Shown here: in pieces, positions 8,097 to 15,778 of the stretch
Numbering within the stretch: position 1 is the stretch's first letter
How the letters are laid out: every line of letters begins with the position of its first letter
Assembly: GCF_003990445.1 (NCBI RefSeq)
Contig: NZ_REEZ01000014.1
Coordinates: 48,246-112,245, forward strand
Source: Pararhodobacter zhoushanensis
Lineage (GTDB): Bacteria; Pseudomonadota; Alphaproteobacteria; Rhodobacterales; Rhodobacteraceae
Direction of reading: 5' to 3'
DNA length: 64,000 nucleotides
The notes under the pieces: generated by a model
Database searches by the model: none
What the model was told of the DNA's origin: nothing
What the model saw: the letters and a program-made list of their open reading frames with translations, nothing else
Made by a program: the position numbers and the translations under genes

Positions 8097-8342
8097 ATGA
8101 GTGCTCTTAGGGGTCCGGGTACGCTGACGTATGATGACGGCGGTTCGTTTATCGTGCATGTGGACATAAAATTTCCGGAAGGAAAAGGAGACATCACCGC
8201 AGCAAAGATGGTGCAGATCGCCGAGCGGCAACGGCCTGGACGTTTGCATTGTGGCCACATTACGGTCTCAGCACTTGTTACTGACGGCCATCCGAATGGG
8301 AATGGGCACATCGTCATCTGTGGGAAACCAGTGATCAGTTGA
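8097..8342 (+). CDS. Small hypothetical protein
   Basis: A strong ribosome-binding site (AGGAGGGG) precedes the ATG. The 81-residue product contains a beta-rich centre (GTLTYDDGGSFIVHVDIKFP) and no membrane span or known motif. It stands alone after a 230-bp gap from the tail genes and so is probably separately expressed prophage cargo. I see no further structure in the gap before it. Confidence 0.5.
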   Translation: MSALRGPGTLTYDDGGSFIVHVDIKFPEGKGDITAAKMVQIAERQRPGRLHCGHITVSALVTDGHPNGNGHIVICGKPVIS

Positions 8343-8543
8343 TATGACGTGCAAGGCGGATGCTTGGCGGGGCGCGAGCATACCGCCGGTGTTCTTCGAC
8401 CTAGTCGCCGAGGAATCGCGGATTTCAACGAAGCGCTCGCGCCGTTCGATCACTGGACGGGCGTGCTCGCGGCGCATGGGTCGAAGGGGGTAGGGGATCT
8501 GTGAGCACTTCCTTCGCTCAAGTGTTCGCTCTATGTTCCGTCC

Positions 8544-8762
8544 ATGGAAGGATCAATCGTCATCCGCCTGGCCTGCGTTTGTGGGCATTCTGCTACCTTG
8601 GAAGCGGAACAGCTTGGCTGTGACGCAGGAAGGTTCATGGCTTTCGACCGGCTGCGGTGTACCGCGTGCGGTCGCCGGGGTCGGCCTGCGAGCGTAACCC
8701 GGTCCTGGACCGCTGGTGAAATGCACCCGCCGTATATCGGGAGCTATTCGAGAAGAGTGTGA
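8544..8762 (+). CDS. Small CxCGH...CTACG zinc-ribbon-like protein
   Basis: This 72-residue product contains a Cys pair near residue 11 (LACVCGHSATL) and a second pair near residue 38 (RLRCTACGRRGRPASV), the spacing of a small zinc ribbon. Rhodobacteraceae encode many such short proteins, including in prophages, and their role is not established. The C-terminal basic patch would suit nucleic-acid or protein binding. The coding assignment rests mainly on the cysteine motif, since there is no strong ribosome-binding site. Confidence 0.5.
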   Translation: MEGSIVIRLACVCGHSATLEAEQLGCDAGRFMAFDRLRCTACGRRGRPASVTRSWTAGEMHPPYIGSYSRRV

Positions 8763-8934
8763 GAGAAACGCATGATGATAGTTGGGGGAGGCTTTCCGTG
8801 ACCTCTGGAGCAGATCATGAGAAGGTCGCACGTTTCGACACGACCCGGCGGTGACTAACGGCCCACAGCGGAGTTTCGAGCTATTCGCGCAGAATAACCG
8901 CCTACGTGTCTTTGGGGTCGGTGCGACCCGCCCC

Positions 8935-9198
8935 TCAGCCGTACGCTACCACCCGGCCATTTTGTAAGACCACGCGATACTCTGAATTCCAGAACTGGCT
9001 ATTCCAGCTGTTAGAGAGCGTGTAAGTTAGAACCTCTTGGTTGCCAGCTGCCTGAACGCTCTGAGGTGTCCCCAAGATGCCGACAACATTCTGCCTGGTC
9101 ATGCCGAGCGACAAATCATTCATAGACTGAGCACTCTGTCCGCACCCAGCGAGAACCGCGAGCGCGATAAGCGCTGCGCTGGTAAATCTTAGATTCAT
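8935..9198 (-). CDS. BamE/SmpA-OmlA-like lipoprotein
   Basis: The chosen start gives an 87-residue precursor with a textbook lipoprotein signal: MNLRFTSAALIALAVLAGC, with lipobox LAGC and lipidated Cys19. An upstream in-frame start would add a long hydrophilic leader. The mature part carries the SmpA/OmlA fold signature LSLGMTRQNVVGILGTPQSV, known from the outer-membrane assembly factor BamE and related lipoproteins. It faces opposite to the phage structural genes and lies inside the predicted prophage end, so it may be a lysogenic-conversion gene. It is shorter than chromosomal BamE. Confidence 0.7.
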   Translation of the reverse strand: MNLRFTSAALIALAVLAGCGQSAQSMNDLSLGMTRQNVVGILGTPQSVQAAGNQEVLTYTLSNSWNSQFWNSEYRVVLQNGRVVAYG

Positions 9199-9971
9199 GG
9201 CAATGTTTACTCCCAAAAGCGGCGAACTCTTCGCCGCGCTAGCTATGCATACCGGCGGCCGGGGCTGCAAGCCCTCGGGTGCCGGAGGGAGAAAGCTGCG
9301 AAATGTGATGTAAGCCAGCCCTACGGTCTCCCCTCACTCTAGGCTGTGGATGTAGGGAGCTCGCCGGTTCAAAGTGTCAAACAGGCTCGGCTCTCCCCGC
9401 CTATTTTTGCGCATGCCACGGTCTACGAATGAAGTTCCTCTATAATGCCGGGAACGAGACGCCAATCGCCTGCGCGTTACGGCCATTCGTGCCGGGCGTA
9501 GCGAAGGTCCGGCTTCCGCCCTTCACGATGACGCGACAACTGAGTCACTAACCGCGCCACGGCGGAATAGGGAACTATGTGACGGCTCCTGGCGCTGCAT
9601 GAAAGCTGGGCGTTTTCGCCCATGCTTCGCCCATGCTTGGAGGTATTTGCAGCGGTTTTTACGGTCCAAAAAGAGAACATGCAAGGTATTTAACATGAAC
9701 AAATGTCTTGGAACTGTTTTCGGGAGGCAGGGGCCGGAGGTTCGAATCCTCTCACTCCGACCAGTATTTCCCGCAAAATTCCCGCTTTGTTGGCAGCGCG
9801 TTTGGGTTCTTTGAACTCAGCGGCTGTGCTGTGTGGAGAAGGCGCACGCCTTGTTGGTCGCCCTCATCAAGCTGATGCGGGCTTGGACGGATCATGGCCG
9901 GGATCCCGTATTTGTCCACAAGATCATAGCGGTGGCACCGCTGGTCTGGGTGTTGGCTTGCTGTTCGAAAG
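9199..9971. other. Gene-poor prophage/chromosome junction
   Basis: No convincing gene is seen across this 773-bp stretch. Short open frames occur on both strands, but none has a family motif or a clear ribosome-binding site. The one recognisable element is the tRNA-Pro 3' relic near 9719-9763. To its right there is only about 210 bp before the 3' end of the TonB gene, so the chromosomal backbone resumes there. Confidence 0.5.
9719..9763 (+). repeat. 3' relic of tRNA-Pro(CGG), probable prophage attR
   Basis: The segment reads as the 3' part of a tRNA: anticodon loop TTCGGGA (anticodon CGG at 9721-9723), 3' anticodon stem GGCAG, variable GGGCC, T stem GGAGG and CCTCT around TTCGAAT, acceptor strand CACTCCG, discriminator A and encoded CCA. 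Upstream there is no D arm and no 5' acceptor strand (CGGAGTG expected), so it is not a working gene. A 3' tRNA fragment directly beyond phage genes is the classic right attachment site left by an integrase. The intact tRNA should lie at the far left end of the prophage. Confidence 0.75.
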
Positions 9972-10781
9972 CTAACGCCGGAAGGTCAGTCCGATCCTGA
10001 AACGTCGCGCACCGGGGCCGAGCGCGGCTGGTGCGGGCGTGAAGGGGGAGGCGTTATGCGCTGCGGTGAGGGTGGCGGCATCCAGCGCCGGGATGCCCGA
10101 GCTTTCGACCAGAGTTACGGCCAGCAAGGCTCCGTTCGCTGCCACCTCAAGCCCCAGCACCACCGTGCCGTGCCCGGCTCCTCGTCGCGCGTGACGCTCG
10201 ATCCGGGCGCGGATCTGAGCGCCCCAGGCGGCCAGTGCGCGCCGATCGCTGCCCGTGCCGCCAGCGTCAGCGGCGCGCGCGTTAGCGCCAGATTGTGCGC
10301 CGTCGCCGTCGCCCAGAGCGCGAAGCGCAGGCTGCGCTGACGGCGCTGTCGGGGGCGGCGCTGGCCTTGCGGTGACCGGCTCGGCGAGGCGGCGCGCCGG
10401 GGGTCTGGGGGTGCGGTGCGGCGCGAGTTGTCCGAGCGCGTCAAGGTCGGTGTCTTGCTGCGTCAGGAGAGGCGGAGCGAGAGCCGTGGCGGTTCGCGGC
10501 GGACTTGGGGATGCAGCCGGGGAAGGGGCGGGAAGGTCAGGTGACGGGGCCTCTGCTTGCGGCGGTTCAGGCAGTGTGGCGACGGGCGGCGCGTCGGCGA
10601 CGGGGCGCTGCCATTCGGCGACCAGTGCCGCAAGCGTACCGTCTGCGCGGGCGACGGTCGCGCTGTTCGCGCCTTGCGCGCCCGCCGCACCGGCCGCGTC
10701 GCCGGAGGGTGCGGGGAACACCAGCAGGTGCAGGCCGACAGCAAGGCCAAGGCAGCCAAGGAAGCGCGCAGTTTCGCTCAT
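9972..10781 (-). CDS. tonB: TonB energy transducer of the cobalamin module
   Basis: This 269-residue protein has an N-terminal membrane anchor (about residues 6-22, RFLGCLGLAVGLHLLVF). A long Pro/Ala-rich periplasmic linker (about 60-150) follows, then a C-terminal TonB domain (about 185-269, QIRARIERHARRGAGHGTVV and VTLVESSGIPALDAATLTAA). TonB carries proton-motive energy from ExbB/ExbD to outer-membrane receptors. Its start overlaps the preceding exbD stop by 4 bp, so it is the last gene of the riboswitch-controlled operon. Location with a BtuB-type receptor suggests dedication to cobalamin uptake, though use by other receptors cannot be excluded. Confidence 0.88.
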   Translation of the reverse strand: MSETARFLGCLGLAVGLHLLVFPAPSGDAAGAAGAQGANSATVARADGTLAALVAEWQRPVADAPPVATLPEPPQAEAPSPDLPAPSPAASPSPPRTATALAPPLLTQQDTDLDALGQLAPHRTPRPPARRLAEPVTARPAPPPTAPSAQPALRALGDGDGAQSGANARAADAGGTGSDRRALAAWGAQIRARIERHARRGAGHGTVVLGLEVAANGALLAVTLVESSGIPALDAATLTAAHNASPFTPAPAALGPGARRFRIGLTFRR

Positions 10782-11149
10782 GGGCGCAGAACCACCAGTT
10801 GCGTCTGTTCGAAACCGGCAGCGTTCAGGCGATTGAGGAGGGCGACAAGGCTGGATCCGGGCAGGGCACTGTCGACATGCAGGCGCAAGGCATTGCCGTC
10901 GGGCTCGAGCGCGCTGAACACGTCCTCGCCGCGCGCCTCGCCCAGTGCCAGCGTACCATCGGCGGCGACAAAAAGGCGCAACCCGTCCGGCGGCCTTTCG
11001 CCCTCGGCTGACGGAAGCGAGACGGGAAGGGGATCAGCAGGCTCAAGCCGGGCTGAGACGGCGAGAAGGATCAGCAAGAGCACGGCGACATTGATCATCG
11101 GCAACAGCGGCTCGCGGATCGGGGCTGGCTGGCGTCGCCGCAGGGTCAT
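10778..11149 (-). CDS. exbD: ExbD-like biopolymer transport protein, second copy
   Basis: This 123-residue protein has the ExbD layout: a short basic N-terminus, one membrane helix (about residues 17-33, PMINVAVLLLILLAVSA) and a periplasmic domain. The usual membrane-embedded Asp of ExbD (MIDVVF in the neighbouring copy) is replaced by Asn (MINVAV) here, so it may not conduct protons itself. It overlaps both neighbours by 4 bp. Two adjacent divergent ExbD genes suggest a mixed complex. The family call is solid, but the role of this degenerate copy is inferred. Confidence 0.8.
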   Translation of the reverse strand: MTLRRRQPAPIREPLLPMINVAVLLLILLAVSARLEPADPLPVSLPSAEGERPPDGLRLFVAADGTLALGEARGEDVFSALEPDGNALRLHVDSALPGSSLVALLNRLNAAGFEQTQLVVLRP

Positions 11150-11535
11150 GGCGTTGCCATGAGTATGACGCGAAACCTGCTGTCGTGTTGGAGCTGAGAT
11201 AGCACGGGCGCGAGCTCGGCCACCGTGGCGCCGTCGCGCAGCGCCAGAATCACCGAGGCGTCAGGGCTGGGCATGAGCGGCATAAGGGACGCGATCAGCC
11301 TCTCCTGCGCCACCGGGACGCCGTTCAGCCAGAGCGCGCCACCCGTGCCGAGTTCGATCAACCGCGGTGGGCCCTGCCATTGGCCGCTGCCCCCGGCGCT
11401 GGCATTCAGCGGCAGGGCATCCGGCTGATCGAGCCGGGCCGAGACCATGAAGAAAACGATGAGCAGAAACACCACGTCGATCATGGCGACCATGCTGGAT
11501 CGGCGGCGTTGACGGGGCGCGCGCAGCGGGGTCAT
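11146..11535 (-). CDS. exbD: ExbD biopolymer transport protein
   Basis: This 129-residue protein carries the canonical ExbD features: basic N-terminus (RAPRQRRRSSM), a single membrane helix beginning MVAMIDVVFLLIVFFMVSA with the conserved Asp at about residue 20, and a periplasmic C-terminal domain. With ExbB it forms the proton-driven motor that energises TonB. It overlaps exbB upstream and the second exbD downstream by 4 bp each. Unlike the next copy, it keeps the proton-carrying Asp. Confidence 0.88.
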   Translation of the reverse strand: MTPLRAPRQRRRSSMVAMIDVVFLLIVFFMVSARLDQPDALPLNASAGGSGQWQGPPRLIELGTGGALWLNGVPVAQERLIASLMPLMPSPDASVILALRDGATVAELAPVLSQLQHDSRFRVILMATP

Positions 11536-12146
11536 GGCGCGGCGTGTTTTGTCGTAAAGACCCGGCTCGTCGTGCTTTCCATCGTCTCGGCAAGGCGGTC
11601 GAGAATGCCCTCAAACCATGCATGCGCCGCCAGCGCCGGGATGGCCACGATCATCCCGGCGGCGGTGGTCAGCAGGGCTTGCCAGATGCCACCGGCAAGC
11701 AGGGCCGGGTCGGCGCGGCTCCCCGCATCGGCCAGAGTTTGAAAGGCGTCGATCATGCCCAGCACTGTGCCCAGCAATCCCAGCAGCGGTGCCAGCGTTC
11801 CGATCAGATCCAGAAGCCGCAGGCCGGAACCCAGCCGGGCGAGCGTCTCTTTCGCGATGCGTTCGCAGTCTTCGCGCGCCACGGCGTCGGGCAGGCGAGC
11901 CGCCAGCTCAATGCTGGCCCGCACCACGTCCAGCGCTGCGCCCGTGCCGCCAAGTTCGGGACGCTGACCGCGGGCGTAGCTGTCGGCGGCCACCCGCGCC
12001 GCGCGGTGAGAGAACGCGCCGTGCCGCCAGAGCGACAGGACCTTCCACAAGATGACTGTCAGTGTGAGCACGGACAGCAATGCCAGAAGCGCCATGACCG
12101 GCCCGCCCCGGTGAAGGAGGTCCTGAAGGGTTTCGAACCGTGTCAT
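11532..12146 (-). CDS. exbB: ExbB/TolQ-type proton channel protein
   Basis: The start chosen gives 204 residues (MTRFETLQDLLHRGG); an earlier in-frame start lies inside the ATPase gene and adds non-family sequence. Three membrane segments are visible, about residues 15-36, 108-130 and 150-175. The second (LLDLIGTLAPLLGLLGTVLGMIDAF) is the MotA/TolQ/ExbB signature. It forms the pentameric channel around ExbD helices. The start overlaps the ABC ATPase stop by 4 bp, so the energiser is coupled to the transporter genes. Confidence 0.88.
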   Translation of the reverse strand: MTRFETLQDLLHRGGPVMALLALLSVLTLTVILWKVLSLWRHGAFSHRAARVAADSYARGQRPELGGTGAALDVVRASIELAARLPDAVAREDCERIAKETLARLGSGLRLLDLIGTLAPLLGLLGTVLGMIDAFQTLADAGSRADPALLAGGIWQALLTTAAGMIVAIPALAAHAWFEGILDRLAETMESTTSRVFTTKHAAP

Positions 12147-12916
12147 GCCGCACGATCCGAGAGCGCGAGGGGCACCAGAAACGGGCCTTCCGGTGTGTCG
12201 ACATATGTCGCCGCCAGCCCGAAGACCGAGGCCATGCGCTCGGGCGTCAGCACGCGGTGGGGTATGTCGTCGGCGACGATCTGGCCCTCCTGCATCAAGA
12301 CAAGCCGGGTACAAAAGCGCGCGGCCAGTCCAAGATCATGCAAGGATACAAGAATACCGCGCCCGGCGCTGGCCAGCTGTCTCAGCCGCCCCATCAGCGC
12401 GATCTGCTGGGCAAGGTCCAGCCCGGCGCCCGGTTCATCGGCCAGAATCAATGGCGTGCGCTGAACCAGAACCCGGGCCAGCAAGACGCGGGCAAGCTCG
12501 CCGCCCGAGAGTTCTGTCGCGATTCGATCCGCAAATTCGCCCAGATCCAGCGCGGCCAGCACATCGTCGACCAGGCGGGCGGTGTCGCCGGGCAGGGTGG
12601 CGCTGCGCGACCGGTGCGGGAGCAGACCCAGCGCGACGAGATCGCGCACCGGCATCGGCCAGGCCACGGTGCGCGTTTGCGGCAGGAACGCCGCGTGCAG
12701 GGCGCGTTGCGACGGGGGCAGGGCGCTCAGCGACGAGCGGCCTTGATGACGGATCAACCCCAGCGCGGCGTGCAGAAGCGTGGTCTTGCCCGCGCCATTC
12801 GGGCCGATCAGCCCGACGCATTCGCCGGGCCCGACAGACAGGCTGACCCCGGACAGCGTGGCGCGCCCGCGCCGCGCGACGCTGAGACCCGCAAGGTCGA
12901 GAAGCGGCGCCGTCAA
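12143..12916 (-). CDS. btuD: ABC transporter ATPase for corrinoid/iron-type import
   Basis: This 257-residue ATPase shows Walker A (GPNGAGKTT, residues 38-46), the ABC signature (LSGGE, about 137) and Walker B with catalytic Glu (LILADEP). A switch His follows (LVSLHDL). It belongs to the FecE/BtuD/HmuV family that powers FecCD-type permeases. Overlaps of 4 bp link it to the 336-aa unknown gene upstream and to exbB downstream. The symbol is based on the riboswitch and receptor context; the sequence alone does not separate cobalamin from siderophore importers. Confidence 0.87.
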   Translation of the reverse strand: MTAPLLDLAGLSVARRGRATLSGVSLSVGPGECVGLIGPNGAGKTTLLHAALGLIRHQGRSSLSALPPSQRALHAAFLPQTRTVAWPMPVRDLVALGLLPHRSRSATLPGDTARLVDDVLAALDLGEFADRIATELSGGELARVLLARVLVQRTPLILADEPGAGLDLAQQIALMGRLRQLASAGRGILVSLHDLGLAARFCTRLVLMQEGQIVADDIPHRVLTPERMASVFGLAATYVDTPEGPFLVPLALSDRAA

Positions 12917-13923
12917 TGGCCCAGCCTTTCGGGGGTGTCCTCGATCGCTTCGACGCCGCCGTCATGGGCCAGCGCCCAGGCGCGCACCAGTGCCTCGTCC
13001 AGCTCCGCGTCCCGCGCAGCCTGGCGCAGACCCACCCGCAACGCGCGGCGCTGCTCGCGCCCGTCAGGAAGGATCAGAACATCCGGGCTGACCCCGGCGC
13101 GCAGATGCTGCATCAGTTCCGCCTTGAGCAGAACCAGATCGGCGGGGCCGAACCGCTCATAGAGCCACGCCCAGGCGCGGGCGGCTTCGGGATCATAGGG
13201 CTTTTCGCGCCCTTCACCGGTAGTGAAGGGGCCGGCAGGATAGAGCCCGGCGCAGGGCACCAGCCCTGCCGGGATCGCCTGATTGGCCGAATGCGTGCGC
13301 CCGGCGCGCAGCAGTTGCGGCAGCACATGGGTGTGCGGCCCGGCGGGCGAGACGCCGCCGGTATCGGGGCCGCCGATCTTCTGGAAGACCTCGACCCGGC
13401 CCAGCCGCGTCAGCGCGATGCGATGGGGATGCGCGGCAAGGATCGCGGCCATCGCCGGATTTCCCGGCGTCATCAGCGAGTGCCCGGCCGCGGCGCGCAG
13501 CGTTGTGAGCAGGGCAGGATCAGCGGTACGGATACAGAAATCCACCTGCGGCTGTGCCAGACCCATGTCAAAGAGCACGGCGTCACGGTCCTGCGGGCGC
13601 AGGGCGGCGCGGTCGGGGCCAAGTTCGGTCAGACCCGCGCGGCGGCTCATCGCTGAAAGGTCGGTCGGCAGGCACAGCATCAGCGCCTGTCCCCAAAGCC
13701 CGGCGCGCGGCGAGAGAGTTTCGCAGGCGACCGGTTGCAACTCGGGCGGCAGCGACAGCTGGACGCCGCCGCGGGCCGTCACCCGCATCAGCGGGCCGGT
13801 CTGGGCGCGTTCGCCCGGATCGTGGCGGAACTCGGCGATGGCCCCAAAAGAGCCCATCGACCAGCCAGTGGCGGGATCGGCGAGATGGCGGTCGAGCAGG
13901 GAAAGGGTTGCAGTCAGGTTCAT
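12913..13923 (-). CDS. Uncharacterised protein embedded in the cobalamin uptake operon
   Basis: This 336-residue protein sits between the permease (8-bp gap) and the ATPase (4-bp overlap), so it is clearly part of the transport operon. It has no signal peptide and no membrane span, so it is likely cytoplasmic. The strongest motif is about residue 190-215 (SPAGPHTHVLPQLL and GRTHSANQAIPAGLVPC), with clustered His and a Cys that could bind a metal or the corrinoid. The C-terminal 100 residues are helical, with an acidic end. I do not recognise a characterised family. Candidate roles are intracellular handling of cobalamin or regulation of uptake. Confidence 0.75.
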   Translation of the reverse strand: MNLTATLSLLDRHLADPATGWSMGSFGAIAEFRHDPGERAQTGPLMRVTARGGVQLSLPPELQPVACETLSPRAGLWGQALMLCLPTDLSAMSRRAGLTELGPDRAALRPQDRDAVLFDMGLAQPQVDFCIRTADPALLTTLRAAAGHSLMTPGNPAMAAILAAHPHRIALTRLGRVEVFQKIGGPDTGGVSPAGPHTHVLPQLLRAGRTHSANQAIPAGLVPCAGLYPAGPFTTGEGREKPYDPEAARAWAWLYERFGPADLVLLKAELMQHLRAGVSPDVLILPDGREQRRALRVGLRQAARDAELDEALVRAWALAHDGGVEAIEDTPERLGH

Positions 13924-13931
13924 GACGGACC

Positions 13932-14921
13932 TCAGGCGTTTTGCGCGAAACGGGTGCGCAGGATGAGCATCAGGAAAAACGGCGCGCCGAGGATGGCCAG
14001 CAGCACCCCCAGTTTCAGGTCGCGACCGGGAAGGATCAGGCGCACGGCGATGTCGGCGGCCAGCAGCAGTGCCGCGCCGCCAAGGGCCGAAACAGGCAGC
14101 AGACGCGCGGGATTGCCCTGTGTGGCACGGCGCAGGATATGCGGCACCATCAGGCCGATGAAGCCGATGGACCCGGCGACCGCCGTGGACGCGCCGACCA
14201 CGGCGGCGGTGCCCAGCAGCACCACCACCCGCAGGCGACCAAGGTTCACCCCCATCGATGCCGCCGCGTCTTCGCCCAGCGTCAGGGCTGACAGGGCTTT
14301 GGCTTGTGTCAGAAGCAACGCACAGCCCACGACGATAAAGGGAAGGGCAAGGGCCACATGACTCCAGGACCGGTCAGCCAGTGAGCCCATCAACCAGAAA
14401 ACGATCTCCTGCGCGGCGAAGGGATCGGGCGACAGGTTCAGTACCAGCGCCAGCCCGGCCCCGGACAGGGCCGAAACCCCGATCCCCGCAAGGATCAGTG
14501 TCAGCGCGCCGCCCGACGGTCCGGCCAACAGTGCCAGCACCAGAACGGCGGTGAACGCCCCGGCAAGGCCCGAGAGCGGCAGGGCCAGCGCCATTGCCGC
14601 CGCCAGCCCGGTTTGCAGCGCCAGAACCGCACCCAGCGCCGCTGCGCCTGAGACGCCCAGCAGTCCCGGCTCGGCCAGCGGGTTGCGCAGATAGCCCTGC
14701 ATCACCGCGCCCGACAGGCCGAGCCCGGCACCGATGGTCGCGGCCAGCACCGCGCGCGGCAGTCGCAACTCGCGCATCACCAGTGTCAGCGGCCCGCCGT
14801 CGCCCCGGATCAGCGCCGCAAGGCTGTCACCGACCGGCACGGCAGCGGGACCGATCAGAATCGAGGCAAGCATCAGCAGGATGACAAGGATCACAAGGGC
14901 AGGGGTCAGCAGTCTGTTCAT
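13932..14921 (-). CDS. btuC: FecCD-family ABC permease, BtuC-like
   Basis: This 329-residue protein has about ten hydrophobic segments spanning its full length, as FecCD permeases do. Family landmarks are the early PRAVLAATIGAGLGLSGAVMQGYLRNPLAEP block, given here only as its first and last parts (LRLPRAVLAA, GYLRNPLAEP). Also present are GEDAAASMGVNLGRLRV and the coupling-loop region GFIGLMVPHILRRATQG, which contacts the ATPase. It dimerises to form the inner-membrane channel. It overlaps the binding-protein gene by 4 bp. Substrate is inferred from the riboswitch. Confidence 0.88.
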   Translation of the reverse strand: MNRLLTPALVILVILLMLASILIGPAAVPVGDSLAALIRGDGGPLTLVMRELRLPRAVLAATIGAGLGLSGAVMQGYLRNPLAEPGLLGVSGAAALGAVLALQTGLAAAMALALPLSGLAGAFTAVLVLALLAGPSGGALTLILAGIGVSALSGAGLALVLNLSPDPFAAQEIVFWLMGSLADRSWSHVALALPFIVVGCALLLTQAKALSALTLGEDAAASMGVNLGRLRVVVLLGTAAVVGASTAVAGSIGFIGLMVPHILRRATQGNPARLLPVSALGGAALLLAADIAVRLILPGRDLKLGVLLAILGAPFFLMLILRTRFAQNA

Positions 14922-15778
14922 GGCGCCGTCCCGTCGATCAGCCGGGCAATCGCGCCCAGAACGTACGGCGTACCGCAGACCCAGTCCCGGTCATTCGCGG
15001 CGACGCCCGCGCCATAGGCGCGGCTGTGGCGCAGGGCCGGATGGTGAAGCAGCGCGCGCGCTTCGGACCAGCCTTCGGGGCTGTGGCCCGGCTGGCCAAG
15101 GATCAGCCGGTCGGGATCGGCAATCAGCAGGGATTCGAGGGCAACCATGCCACCCCACGCGAGGCCCAGCTCGTCGGCCAGATTGCGCAGCCCGGCGGCG
15201 CGCAGGATGTCACCGGACAGGGTTTGTGACCCGCCGGTCCAGCCCCGCGCGGAATAGAGCACCGCGCGCGGCCCCTCGGCCCCGGCGCGGACCTGCGCGG
15301 CATGGGTGGCGAGCAGTGCACGGTCCTGGCGGAAACGGGCGATGGCCGCGCGGGCTTCGGCGTCGCGCCCCAGCGCGGCCCCCATCTGTGCGAGCGAGGC
15401 TTCGATGTCATCAAGGCTGTTCTCGGGCTCGAACCGGATGACCGGCACGCCGAGGCGCTGCAGCATCGCGACGGTTGCGACCGTCGAATAGCGCCCGGCC
15501 AGCACGAGGTCCGGTTGCAACAGATAGACCTCTTCGGCCAGCCCGTGATTGGCGGGCAGGGCGCGCGCCGCCTCTTGCAGCGGGGCCACGACACCGTCAT
15601 GCGCAAGATAGCTGACCGAGACCAGCTGCCCCGGTGCCGCCAGCATCAGCGCCAGCTGGTCGGTGCACAGATTCATCGACACCACCCGGCGCGGTGCCTC
15701 CGGCGGCTGCGCCCCGGCCGGAACGGCAAGGGCCAGCACCAGCGCCAACGCCTCAGAAACGTGCCTGAAGACCGACAT
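14918..15778 (-). CDS. btuF: Periplasmic cobalamin/corrinoid-binding protein, BtuF-like
   Basis: The start at 15778 gives 286 residues with a signal peptide (MSVFRHVSEALALVLALAVP then AGAQ). The mature protein follows the class III binding-protein pattern: RRVVSMNLCTDQLALML near the N-terminus, QPDLVLAG in the middle, a long helix, and ALESLLIADPDRLIL near the C-terminus. It delivers ligand to the permease in the periplasm. The gene starts inside the last 26 bp of the receptor gene. Neighbouring genes and the riboswitch favour cobalamin over siderophores. Confidence 0.85.
   Translation of the reverse strand: MSVFRHVSEALALVLALAVPAGAQPPEAPRRVVSMNLCTDQLALMLAAPGQLVSVSYLAHDGVVAPLQEAARALPANHGLAEEVYLLQPDLVLAGRYSTVATVAMLQRLGVPVIRFEPENSLDDIEASLAQMGAALGRDAEARAAIARFRQDRALLATHAAQVRAGAEGPRAVLYSARGWTGGSQTLSGDILRAAGLRNLADELGLAWGGMVALESLLIADPDRLILGQPGHSPEGWSEARALLHHPALRHSRAYGAGVAANDRDWVCGTPYVLGAIARLIDGTAP

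Noticed and set aside
9477-9680. Minus-strand frame of 67 codons near the prophage end
   Set aside because: There is no ribosome-binding site, no recognisable motif and no neighbour support.
9703-9975. Plus-strand frame covering the tRNA relic
   Set aside because: It reads through a tRNA fragment and into the 3' end of tonB, so it is not a plausible gene.
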